DNA of 64,000 nucleotides from Haberlea rhodopensis. Its lineage: Eukaryota > Streptophyta > Magnoliopsida > Lamiales > Gesneriaceae. The notes beneath the pieces were generated by a model. The model was given only the letters and a program-made list of their open reading frames with translations. It was not told the origin of the DNA and searched no databases. A program made the translations under genes and the position numbers. The DNA lies in assembly GCA_907163345.1 (NCBI GenBank), contig CAJQUN010000003.1, forward strand, positions 10,458,821 through 10,522,820, in the 5' to 3' direction. Every line of letters begins with the position of its first letter. Position 1 is the first letter of the stretch. Positions 54,799-64,000 of this stretch are shown in pieces.

Positions 54799-56135
54799 TA
54801 ATTATAAAGGACTAATTTGCAAACTAATAGCAGTTTTCCCCATTTCAGAAATAATACTGGAAAATTTTCGACTTATATTCACATGTAAAGATTAAATTGG
54901 TTTGCACCTATATTCACATGTAAAGATTCACACTATTTCAAGAAAAAAATTGTATGCCAACATTTCACAGTATCCATCATATATTGCCTTCATCTATTTC
55001 AGAATCTTTTTTATGAAAAAGAATCGCCACGAATCTTGAATCAGTACGTTGTTTGAGGCGGAGGCGGGCGGCGGTGGCGGAGGCGCGCAAGGAAGAGCAC
55101 GGCGACGACAGAAAAGGAGGTGGGCTGCAGAAACGGAGGCGGAGGAGGATGCGAAGTCGGAGGCGAATGTGAAGGCGGAGGCGGCCGATTCCATATTTTT
55201 CTATCACAATGCCGCCTGCACCGATTGAGGTGACATGAGCGACGAACGAAGTTTTCTCTTTGACGTAATGTGCCCACTCTCTGAGATTCATTCTGTATGT
55301 AAATCTTCTGTAAACAATTTACAACTAATTATAACTGACGCACACGTGTTGCGTGTGTAAAATAATAATAACAATACACATGTACCAAATGATAAAGACA
55401 ATAGTACATGTACTCAACCACAACATGTTTTAATTCTGCAAATAAGTGCACATCTAAAGGAATCTATATTCTACAAATATTTAATCGTTCAACATTCTTT
55501 ATTAAAACACTTGAAATCGATCATAAGGTGCAAATCTCTTGTCTCTCTGAGACTTGAGATATGATCGTTTAATAAAATTGTTGTAACATCTCAAAGGCCA
55601 ACTGAAAATGGACTGGAGTTTATGAGAGCATGGAATAAAAATTTGAGCTCACTTTCAAAACCAATTCTTAGGTTTTGGAACAATCCTAATTTCAATAAAC
55701 CATTTATCAATCCCCACAATTAATCTAAAGCATGTATAATATCATACACTGGTAATAAAAAATAAACTTCGCAATTCCATAAAAAAAAAAAAACACACTT
55801 TCGGCTATCAAAAAGATCAAATTTCATTTTTACGAAACAATAACATATTCAAAAATTAACCTAATATTAAGTAACACAACTACAAAAATAACTGCAGTTC
55901 AAACATAGTTAAAACACTGCCATGTGACATCATCTGATCTAAAGTCTCAAAATCTAGAGTAGATAACTAAAAAAACGCTAGACAGACAAAATGGTGACGC
56001 TTGGTTTGTAACTAATTGATCTACATGTACACCCATATGCTGAAATGGGCAAGAAAAAGAAACAAAAGCAAGATTAGCCTTACAATGTTAGCTAGATGAA
56101 AGGTGTGGTTATATTACTGTCGATGAACGCCTGTC
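54741..56135 (-). repeat. Right arm of the 2.85 kb inverted repeat
   Basis: Reverse complement of 53283-54712. The corresponding Helitron-like end near 55334 has lost its CTAG and reads CTGACGCACACGTGTTGCGT. The arm is cut at 56135 by a Copia LTR, so the original inverted repeat may have been longer. One 8 base deletion (TATATTCT) is visible near 55397. Confidence 0.9.
54799..55333 (-). repeat. Repeat Y, copy 4
   Basis: Same orientation as copies 1 and 2. The minus-strand frame from 55291 keeps MNLREWAHYVKEKTSFVAHV and the following Gly-rich part. The minisatellite is shorter than in copies 1 and 2. Confidence 0.75.
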
Positions 56136-57556
56136 TGTAAGGAATCCAACAAGCAAGTACGCAGCGAAAATAAAATTTTGGATTCCTAACCGAGGACCTA
56201 TACAAAGTATTCATATCGGAATGTATGCAGAATCGATGCCAAACCACGAGTCACGAGCAAAACCTCCAAGATCTTGCCTCTACGGTATCCACACGATCTA
56301 ATCGAAAAAGGATTTAAGAACAAGTTGCTAGACTCGTTCTTAAACCGGAACTAAACTCACGGTTCAAAACGATCAACGGCGGCCGTCAAACCACCACTAT
56401 TCACGCGGCGGCGTGAAGGAGGGCGAGAGTAGGCGGCGGTTGAGAGCAAGTCCAAGGAAGTGATTAGGTTTTGTGATAGATGGATTAATCTCTATTAACC
56501 TTGTTCTCAAATAATATATGTTAGATTTAATTAAAAGCTTTCTTAAAGCCTCATTGGCCCATACCAATAATTAATTAAATCCGTACATTTATAATTAAGA
56601 CTTTTCTTAATTAATTAATTCATCCAATGAATTATATCTCCCTTTATCGATTTAATCTTTTGTTGACCCGATAGGATCTTGCAATGTTGGCAGTCTAATT
56701 TTATGTCACAAGCAATGAGCGGTATCTAGCAACACATCAAGGCTACCCAAATTACAAGAATGTCATTGACTCGACATAACCTACGAACTGCGATAATATT
56801 AACCATGTAACTTAATCCCTTTATCCAATGTGTTTAGATTGAACACGAGTAATGGAATAGTCATACTCGTATATTCAATCTTTATTTCTTGATCCCCAAG
56901 TAGAACTAGAATAAAACGAATAAGCTCGATATCACATATCGACTCATTCGAGCACGGCCATGCATTTTAGTCTTACTTGATCAAGGGCCCAAACACTTTC
57001 TCCTGTTATATGGGAGGGACAAATCATTTCTTGATCACTCAACATCCCTCTACATAATTCGTGGTGTATCCAATGATTGTCTTTATAGTTTACCCTGTTA
57101 CAGGTAACGTTTGACAATATCAAGATACATGACTCCTTATGTTGGGATCTCTGGTGATCTCAAGTCGTAAGGATTACATACATTATTATCACTATGAGGA
57201 TTGCTTATGACGTTCATATGACTATCCATGTCACATTCTCATGGTGGGTCTGTCCAGTACATCGTTCTCTAACATGTACCCATGTGTTGATTTGATATCT
57301 CATATCTATGAACAATTCATCAATCAAAACATACTAGTCTCAATGCATTATCATTATCCCGATTCATGATAATACTTGACTAGGGACAATCTCTAAGAAC
57401 AATACAATATTATTCTAAGGACATTAACTTATATATTAATTCATATTACACAGATACACGAATAATATATAATAATGAATTGCCATTAACAAAATCATAA
57501 TACAGTGTATTTCATAAACAATCATCTAATGAGTTGTCTTAGGGCATATCCCAACA
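56136..57556 (-). repeat. 3' LTR of the truncated Copia element (1421 bp)
   Basis: It runs TGTAAGGAATCC to CATATCCCAACA on the plus strand. The outer 370 bases are also found inverted at 51746. No partner LTR is present beside it, so age cannot be read from an LTR pair. Confidence 0.85.
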
Positions 57557-57571
57557 AATCTCTCACTTGCA

Positions 57572-58336
57572 CTAAGACCAATCAGACATATACTTAATGC
57601 CTAGAGATCTAGTATGACGATCATGCTTCTGCTGTGATAGTGGCTTCGTCAGTGGGTCAGATACATTATCATCAGTTGGTACTTTGCATATTTTTACATC
57701 TCCTCTTTCAACGATTTCTCGAATGAAATGAAATCGCCGAAGTATGTGCTTGGATCTTTGGTGAGATCTAGGTTCCTTAGCCAATGCGATGGCTCCATTG
57801 TTGTCACAATAGAGTTCAATCGGATCTAGTATGCTAGGCATCACCCCAAGTTCAGAAATGAACTTCTTGATCCAAACAGCTTCCTTTGCTGCATCTGAGG
57901 CAGCAATGTATTCATCTTCAGTTGTAGAATCGGCTACTGTCTCTTGCTTTGAACTCTTCCAGCTTACAGCACCTCCATTTAGGCAAAACACATATCCTGA
58001 TTGTGATCGGAAATCATCTTCGTCGGTTTGGAAGCTTGCATCAGTGTAACCTATTACATTGAGCTCTTCATCACCTCCATAAATCAAGAATGTATCCTTA
58101 GTTCTTCTCAAGTACTTCAGGATATTCTTGACTGCAATCCAGTGACATTCACCTGGATCAACCTGATATCTGCTCGTCATTCTCAAAGCATACAAGACAT
58201 CGGGACGCGTACATATCATGACATACATGATAGATCCAAGAGCTGACGCATATGGAATCTTACTCATGCGTTGTCTCTCATCTGGTGTTGAAGGACACTG
58301 ATCCTTCGAGAGATGTATTCCATGTGTCATAGGCAC
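57572..58336 (-). pseudogene. Copia RNase H domain (254 residues)
   Basis: The frame covers the end of the reverse transcriptase (YASALGSIMYVMICTRPDVL, YALRMTSRYQ) and the complete Copia RNase H. Landmarks are GYTDASFQTDEDDFRSQSGY, then SWKSSKQETVADSTTEDEYI, then ELYCDNNGAIALAKEP and HILRRFHFIREIV. The usual KHI-type motif is kept. It is in the same frame as the upstream piece (58355-58615), separated only by a TAA at 58355-58357. Confidence 0.92.
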
Positions 58337-58354
58337 GAATCCTTTCTTAGATTC

Positions 58355-58615
58355 TTACATGCTAAACAGTTTTAGCACTTTGTCTATGTATGTACTTTGA
58401 CTTAGGCCAAGTAATCTTCTTGATCTATCTCTATAGATCTTGATACCTAATACGTAGGTGGCTTCACCTAAATCTTTCATAGAAAAGCAATTCCCTAGCC
58501 AAATCTTTACAGATTGTAAGGCAGGGATATCATTCCCAATTAGAAGTATGTCATCTACATACAATATTAGGAAGATAATTATGTTCGCACTGACCTTCTT
58601 GTAGACACTTGGCAT
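58355..58615 (-). pseudogene. Copia reverse transcriptase fragment with YVDD
   Basis: It contains LYVDDILLIGNDIPALQSVK, with the catalytic YVDD, then CFSMKDLGEATYVLGIKIYR and LLGLSQSTYIDKVLK. The upstream reverse transcriptase is cut off at about residue 4 of this frame by the junction with the tandem unit. It ends at an in-frame TAA before the RNase H piece. Confidence 0.92.
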
Positions 58616-60317
58616 TTATTCTCGAAGTTTCGAACTATAAACCTTGTCATTCATCATCTGATGGAGGGATGTCTCGCCTGCTCGAGTGGTTGAGAGGCGG
58701 TTGGTATTGGTTGATTTGTTCATTTTTCAGATGATTTTTTATTGCAATGATTGTTAATTTACTGTTTTCACTTTTTTTATTTTTTCCACTTTGAATCTGC
58801 ATGAAAATCCCGTGTTTTGGGGGTTTTGCCATACCTCGCATTCGTGGGCTTGCTTTTTGCCGCTCTACGCTCCCACTATTTGTGTTTCATATGGGTTTAT
58901 ATATATATTGTGTATTTGTTTAATCAATTTTGGGAAAGCACTTGGAAAGCACAAACATCACTTTTATTTTGTTGGTCATTCATCGGAAGGGTAAATTTTT
59001 GTTGTTGTATAGTCCTTCCCTTTTAATTTTCTTGGGTTTGTTGTGTTCTTTCTAAAATCTGTTGGTTATCTGATGTTTATGTCTTGATCTTCGATGTCCT
59101 GGAGAAATTGGATTTACTCAAGTTTTTTGGGAGAATTTGTTGTTGCTCGAATTTTTTACTTAAAATATTGAATTGATTATGTGGTTGAGCAGCCCTCTTG
59201 GTCGTGTTTGTCAAAGTCAAACATGAAGTTGAAATGCTTCAGTTTTTGTTAAATGACTTCTGCTTGCTTGTGCAATCAAATAAATGCATCAGAGTAAGTT
59301 AATTTCTTGAAATTTTGGGGTAACAAACCATGTTCTTACCGGATATCAATGTGTGTAAAATGTCAGGTTGTTAGACATATGGATTAACCAGTTAACATAT
59401 ACTTGGAAAATTATGATTTAGTTGGTTTATCTTCAAATTTTAGTGTATCTACAGCCATTTATCAAATCAATGGCTTCTTTGAGGAAAGTTAGGAAAATTG
59501 AGATTCTAATGGTGATTTTAGGCTCCCAATATGTGTAATCAGCAGTGACTTGGTACTTGAAAGCTGGGGTATAAATATTTTCATTGGTCAGATAAACATT
59601 TCTTCACAATTGATGTACATTCAATAATATATTTGAGTAACGGAGTCAGGGTGAACGTAGAGATGGACAGCCAGTTAACAATGAGCAAAAGTAGGTTTAA
59701 CTGGAAGTTGCTTGAGGATGAATTTGCATTTTCTTATGAAGGCAACCTCATACTCTAAATAGTATCTCAATACTGTTAGATTTGGTGTGCATGAAGTCAA
59801 TCTTTACATTATCCTTTTCATATAAGATCAGTTGATAGTTTTAAATCTTCTCCTAGACATAACTACTTCGGATAATATTGGCAGGAACTGTTCCTCGAAG
59901 ATTGGCCAAAGAGTTCCTTAAATCTCAAGTACGTCAATGATGCATTTCACATTTTGTCATTTAGTGCCTGTGTACCAAAGAGTTCCTTAAAAACATATCA
60001 ATACTTCAAGTATATGATGTGATCGTGTGGACTGTTCTCCATTGTTTTGAAGGTAAATGTGAAGGTAAACTTTGGGATAGTGGATTATCACGTTGAACTT
60101 TTCTAGAAATCCATTCCGTTGTTTTGTTTGATTATAATTAATTTTGGTTATTAAATAAATGCTCTCAGAGACAAATTCATATGATTTTGAGTATATAAAA
60201 TTTGTTAGAAATGTTTATATGTTTAAATATTGACATAATGTAAGATATTATTTAAAGCATGTACGTTTGATTTTTTATAATGTTGTCAAATTTGATTTGA
60301 TCAGTAGTTCATACAAA
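58606..60317. repeat. Tandem array, unit 3, last part (matches 11640-13450)
   Basis: It begins within CACTTGGCATTTATTCTCG and follows units 1 and 2 to TTCATACAA, after which the sequence is new. It is therefore the end of the array and gives the right-hand boundary. It is more diverged in places, with about 50 bases missing near 59975. The frames at 58791-59026 are the same non-genic frames as in the other units. Confidence 0.85.
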
Positions 60318-60319
60318 TT

Positions 60320-62170
60320 GACTATTACCTCAAGACTTCTGTGATGCCAGTCGCAGATGGCATCATTACTCCTGCATCATTTCTACCTGACTTCATAGAT
60401 TATGACAAATTTCTTGAATTCCATGACTCAAAGAACCTCATTCGTAAGTGCCTAATATCTTCTCTTTATTTTTTATAATGTTGTCAAATTTGGCATAAAA
60501 TGATCTCACCCTATCCCGTCTCCTCTTTTCATATAAGGTTCTGTCTATATCATCATCGAAAAACGTAGACCTAGAAAGATACACGTACATGAACAACAAT
60601 AAGTTCTCCATGAATACGCAGCTGTTGACAAACTGTTTCTACATGTTTTCATTTATTTCTATTGTTCGACGTCCGATCTATATGATAACTTGTTTCCTTT
60701 TATCCTGTACCGTCAGCTTGAGGCCCTTTGTGGTTAGCTTATAGGGTAATGTTGTGGATGATACTATGTATGCCATCCTTGACACATGTCATCGGCGCCC
60801 AGTTATTGCTTTGCTTAATTTCATGGTGAAGAGATATTATGGCAAGTCTCCCTAACCTCTGTTGTGTACCTTATAATTGTTATTGCATCATTTTACTTAT
60901 ACTAGATCATTTATTGTTCACAGGTTCATCTCTTAGCTTAACCTCGTCTTCAATTTTCTTGGACCAAATGGACAACAAATCATTTGTGGATATGCGAGGA
61001 TGGTCATAGTTTTTCTTCTTACATTTGACATAAATTAGTATAGTTAACTCCTTGTAGTTATTTCTATTTTATCTTTCAATTGCATTTACAAAAAAATGCT
61101 CATAGATGACATGGTTGAAAGAGGCGGTTTTCCTGACGAGAAAATTGATTTGGAAACAAGTGGCGCAGTAATGAAAAACACTGTTTCTGAGGTGCTACAG
61201 TCGGATAAGGAAGTTGATTGATTTGTATTTCTTACCAAATTAGTTTATCCACCTTAGTAAGCCCAAGTATAACCAGTTGGATGATTGCTTTGCCACAGCT
61301 TGATAGGTTCAAAATAAAAGTCATCGGATATCTCGCCAAGGAAACACAGAGCTTTGTCTACATGTGTTGCGAAGAATGCCATTTTGGGATTAACGTTGAT
61401 TGTAATTCTTTGTTCAGATGCAAGACATGTGATGCTGACAAAATTGCCAAACCTAGGTGATAAACGTGCTCCAATATATGCTTTTACATATTTCATCGAA
61501 TTTATATACTTCAGGAGTCGATGGAGTTCAAACTTTTGCAGATTTAGATTCCATTTAAATGTCCATGACGAGACTGGCACATTGGAGGTTACGATCTTTG
61601 GCGAAGGTGGAGAACCGATTCTTGTGGCGAAGATGGAGAACCAATTCTTGGGATGACTGCACAAAAATTCCACAAACTAAATCTCAAGGTAACGCACCAG
61701 CAACGACATACTTTATCATTTTATATTCACCATATTTATAAATACTAACCCACACAATATTTAATCTCTAGCACAGGACGGGGTGCCACCGATTCGTTCT
61801 GTTAATCCAAGGCTTAAAGATCTCTTGATGTTTATGAAAATTAGATCAAGCCTTTATAAAAGTCAACATGGAGAGGAAGTAACTGTTTATACTTTGGTAG
61901 CAATGCACTTTCATAGAAACAACTCTAGAAGTGCCTCTCTGCTTACCCAGAGCGCACCTGAACATATGGCTATTCATATAGCAAAAAACTGAAGGTACTT
62001 TTCTGCAGTAAAGCCAAACTATCGCTCATATAAAATCCTTATTCTTAAAACGAAAATAGATAATATTAGTCCTACAGGCATGTATAACTACACCAAGAGA
62101 AAACGTGACTTTGACCCATCAGATATACTATCCAATACAGAGGCTACCTCATTAGAATTCATATACTCTG
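60320..62170 (+). pseudogene. RPA1-like (replication protein A large subunit) relic, Helitron-associated type
   Basis: Pieces appear in the order of RPA70 DNA-binding domains, split by apparent introns. At 60330-60442, PDFIDYDKFLEFHDSKNLIR resembles the link into the second OB fold and ends at GTAAGT. At 60745-60842 and from 60924, RRPVIALLNFMVKRYYG, SSLSLTSSSIFLDQMD and FVDMRGW match the end of that fold. At 61290-61460 lies the zinc-binding OB fold, with Cys-x2-Cys in YMCCEEC and CKTC. At 61515-61650, CRFRFHLNVHDETGTLEVTI follows. Stops and out-of-phase exons indicate decay. Plants carry many such RPA1-like copies, some in Helitrons; this one lies outside the tandem array. Confidence 0.65.
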
Positions 62171-63093
62171 TGGATGCCTATACAAAAAATCAGGCATATA
62201 CTTCATCCCATCTCACACACCACATATTGCAACCACTTTATCTCGTAAACCAATTATGATAATCTAGACTTTGATATTATGCATAGGTGATGTGTTCTCG
62301 AAGAGGTGGCCGATCAATAAAGAAAAGTCTAAGATTGTTGAAGGCCATTTACATTATCAAACATGTTATTTCCTCTATTAGTAGATAATAACTACATATA
62401 TTTAAACTCATGCTACTGATTTCAAATCAATATCAAATCGAAAATATTAGACATATTCATTGCATTCAGAGGAAACAGTTATGGTCGAACCATTCGAAGA
62501 AGACACTTTGGACTCTATTGGTTACCATGAAAACTTCCAACTGATGATGAATTTACTTTTTCAGGTGATCAACTTTATTCTGTATCTTCTAGGAATCCAA
62601 TAAAATCGTGTTTACAAAACTGGGCACACTATTGGAATATATATATTGGTTTGCTTTTCTTTAACTGTATACAGATCTCATACAACCACACAAACGCCAA
62701 CATTTGTCCAAAAAAAATACATTGTCCAACTAAAAAAATGATCAACTGGATGGTCCCCAAAACAATTGGATCATGCTTGAACATAGGTACACGATTATCA
62801 TATACTCATTTCTTAATAAAATTCAACTCATTGACCAGACAAAAGAAAAAAGCTAAACTCTTTTGCGTTTTTGGAAGTTCTTCTTATTGCGTTTTACTTT
62901 GCAGGTTATGAAGACATCCATATACCGGTGATGCTGAAGTCGGAAAAAGGTCATTCCCATAACATCATACACAATATATCTTTTGCTTAAATAGCACCTT
63001 TGCATTTTCATTCAGCATTTACCTCTTTAAATAGAAGAAAACTTATCTAAAATACCATTATTGTGTAACAAAAAAACTATGCTATGCAGTAGA
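62171..63093. other. Unassigned AT-rich stretch
   Basis: Short frames occur (for example 62651-62911), but no motif is recognised. At about 62100 a frame reads TKRKRDFDPSDILSNTEATS, which could be the basic tail of the RPA1-like relic. 62460-62570 also reads openly for some 35 codons without recognisable content. Confidence 0.4.
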
Positions 63094-64000
63094 TGTGATG
63101 CCCAGTTTATTCTGTTTATATTTAATTGTTAAATGGTAAATTATGGGATAATTTCCGTGATTAAATTCTGGACCTCGTATTTTGAGGCGGGCCGTATTAT
63201 TTGGGCATATGGAACTTTATCATGACTGAAATGCTCGGGTAAACTTATATTAGTTTTTTTTTTGTTAATTTGGAAGGAGGAAATTATGAAATATTGATAG
63301 TGGGATTAAATGTTAGTGATGGGAGTATTTAAATAAATAAAAAGAGATTTTTTTTAAAAGGCATTTAAACCCATTAATATGCTAGCAATCCCCCCCACAC
63401 ACACACACTAAACTAACGCCACCTTCTTCCCCAAAACCCCTAAACACGTCGGCTTCCTCCATTCCCAAATAGGATTTCGATTTTGACCTCCAAAGTCTAA
63501 TATCTTGCCACCAATTTGAAGGTATGATACTTCCTCATGTTCCTAGGCACCTTGCCCCCTTTATTTTCGAAATAGTGTGTTGGTTTGGCAAAATTTTTGA
63601 GTTCGAAAATTTGGCTTCTTTTGGGGGTTTTGGTTAGCCATTCTTTGGGATGATTTTTGGGGTTGTTTATTGGGTGGTTTTGATGTGTTTTGAGTTGTTA
63701 ATTGAAAGGAAAAGGAATTGCATTTTCAAGTGTGTACAGAATGTGTGTTTAGTGTGTGCTGGAAAGTGTATGTTAGTAGTGTGTGTGCGTGAATTGTGTG
63801 CAGAATTTGTGCTTAGTAGGTGTTGGAAAAAATTGTGTGGATGCTGTGTGCATGGGTTTGGATATATTAACATGGGAAGATATGAGTTTGTCACGTATAA
63901 AGGTACTCATTGATGTATATATATGCTATAATTTGAGGATGTGGAGTTAGTAGAATACTATATTGAAAGGATAATTGTTGGGGGGGGGGATTATGTTTTA
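63094..64000 (+). mobile_element. Start of a gypsy-type LTR (cut by window end)
   Basis: It begins TGTGATGCCC, close in form to the TGTGATATCCCC start of the Tekay LTR. It continues with the mixed AT-rich and C-rich style of chromovirus LTRs, including a CCCCCCCACACACACACAC tract near 63389-63406. No primer site or partner copy lies within the window, so only the left edge is proposed. The open frames at 63650-63913 and 63667-63894 are opposite readings of the same GT-rich stretch and are not genes. Confidence 0.55.

Larger units (their letters stand above)
56136..58606 (-). mobile_element. Truncated Copia-type retrotransposon, minus strand (3' half)
   Basis: It consists of the 3' LTR (56136-57556), a polypurine region and the end of pol (RNase H and part of the reverse transcriptase). 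Its 5' half, including gag, integrase and 5' LTR, is missing. The break at about 58606 joins directly to unit 3 of the tandem array with overlap at CACTTGG. Protein sequence suggests the Tork/TAR side of Copia. Confidence 0.9.

Noticed and set aside
63650..63913. Cys-rich 87-codon frame near the window end
   Set aside because: It reads a GT-rich stretch of a probable LTR, and the opposite strand is also open over the same span.

Overview
This window reads as nuclear DNA of a flowering plant, most likely a eudicot. It is AT-rich and dominated by plant-type LTR retrotransposons (Athila, Tekay chromovirus and Copia lineages with tRNA-Asp or initiator tRNA-Met primer sites). It also holds a 5'-truncated LINE end, Helitron-type termini, an RPA1-like relic and a possible endogenous caulimovirid. 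I see no intact cellular gene; nearly all long open frames belong to mobile elements, and most of those are broken.

Layout. 1-2460: degraded frames and a promoter-like region resembling an endogenous pararetrovirus. 2460-4650: nothing recognised. 4655-5318: LINE RNase H tail with poly(A). 5123-60317: a tandem array of an about 8.3 kb unit. Unit 1 (5123-13464) is uninterrupted and carries a kinesin-like exon fragment and a GC-rich repeat called Y here. Unit 2 (13465-51205) is the same sequence split by two blocks of retrotransposons. Unit 3 starts at 51206, is replaced in its middle by Copia pieces and a 2.85 kb inverted repeat with Helitron-like ends, and resumes at 58606-60317. 60320-62170: RPA1-like relic. 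63094 to the end: start of another gypsy-type LTR.

The second insertion block in unit 2 is a readable stack. A reduced Copia element (26820-45624, target duplication GTTAT) has a Tekay chromovirus (30359-45380, TTACC) inside its right LTR. That chromovirus has a short Athila-like element (35596-41683, AATAC) inside its pol. By eye the inner LTR pairs differ at about 3 sites in 1525 bp and 4 in 2073 bp, so the stack is recent relative to the tandem array. The first block is a minus-strand Athila element (14628-24325) lying inside another LTR (14574-14627 and 24326-25570).

The most unusual signals are non-coding. Arrays of the self-complementary 14-mer GGCGTAATTACGCC occur in two different Athila-type elements, and arrays of CGATCGATCG occur in two different LTR families. 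The chromovirus LTR has a series of AGCG...CGCT mini-hairpins, the Copia LTR has a 27 bp minisatellite that expanded between its two copies, and Helitron 3' ends sit symmetrically in a large palindrome. All alignments were done by eye; divergence values are approximate.
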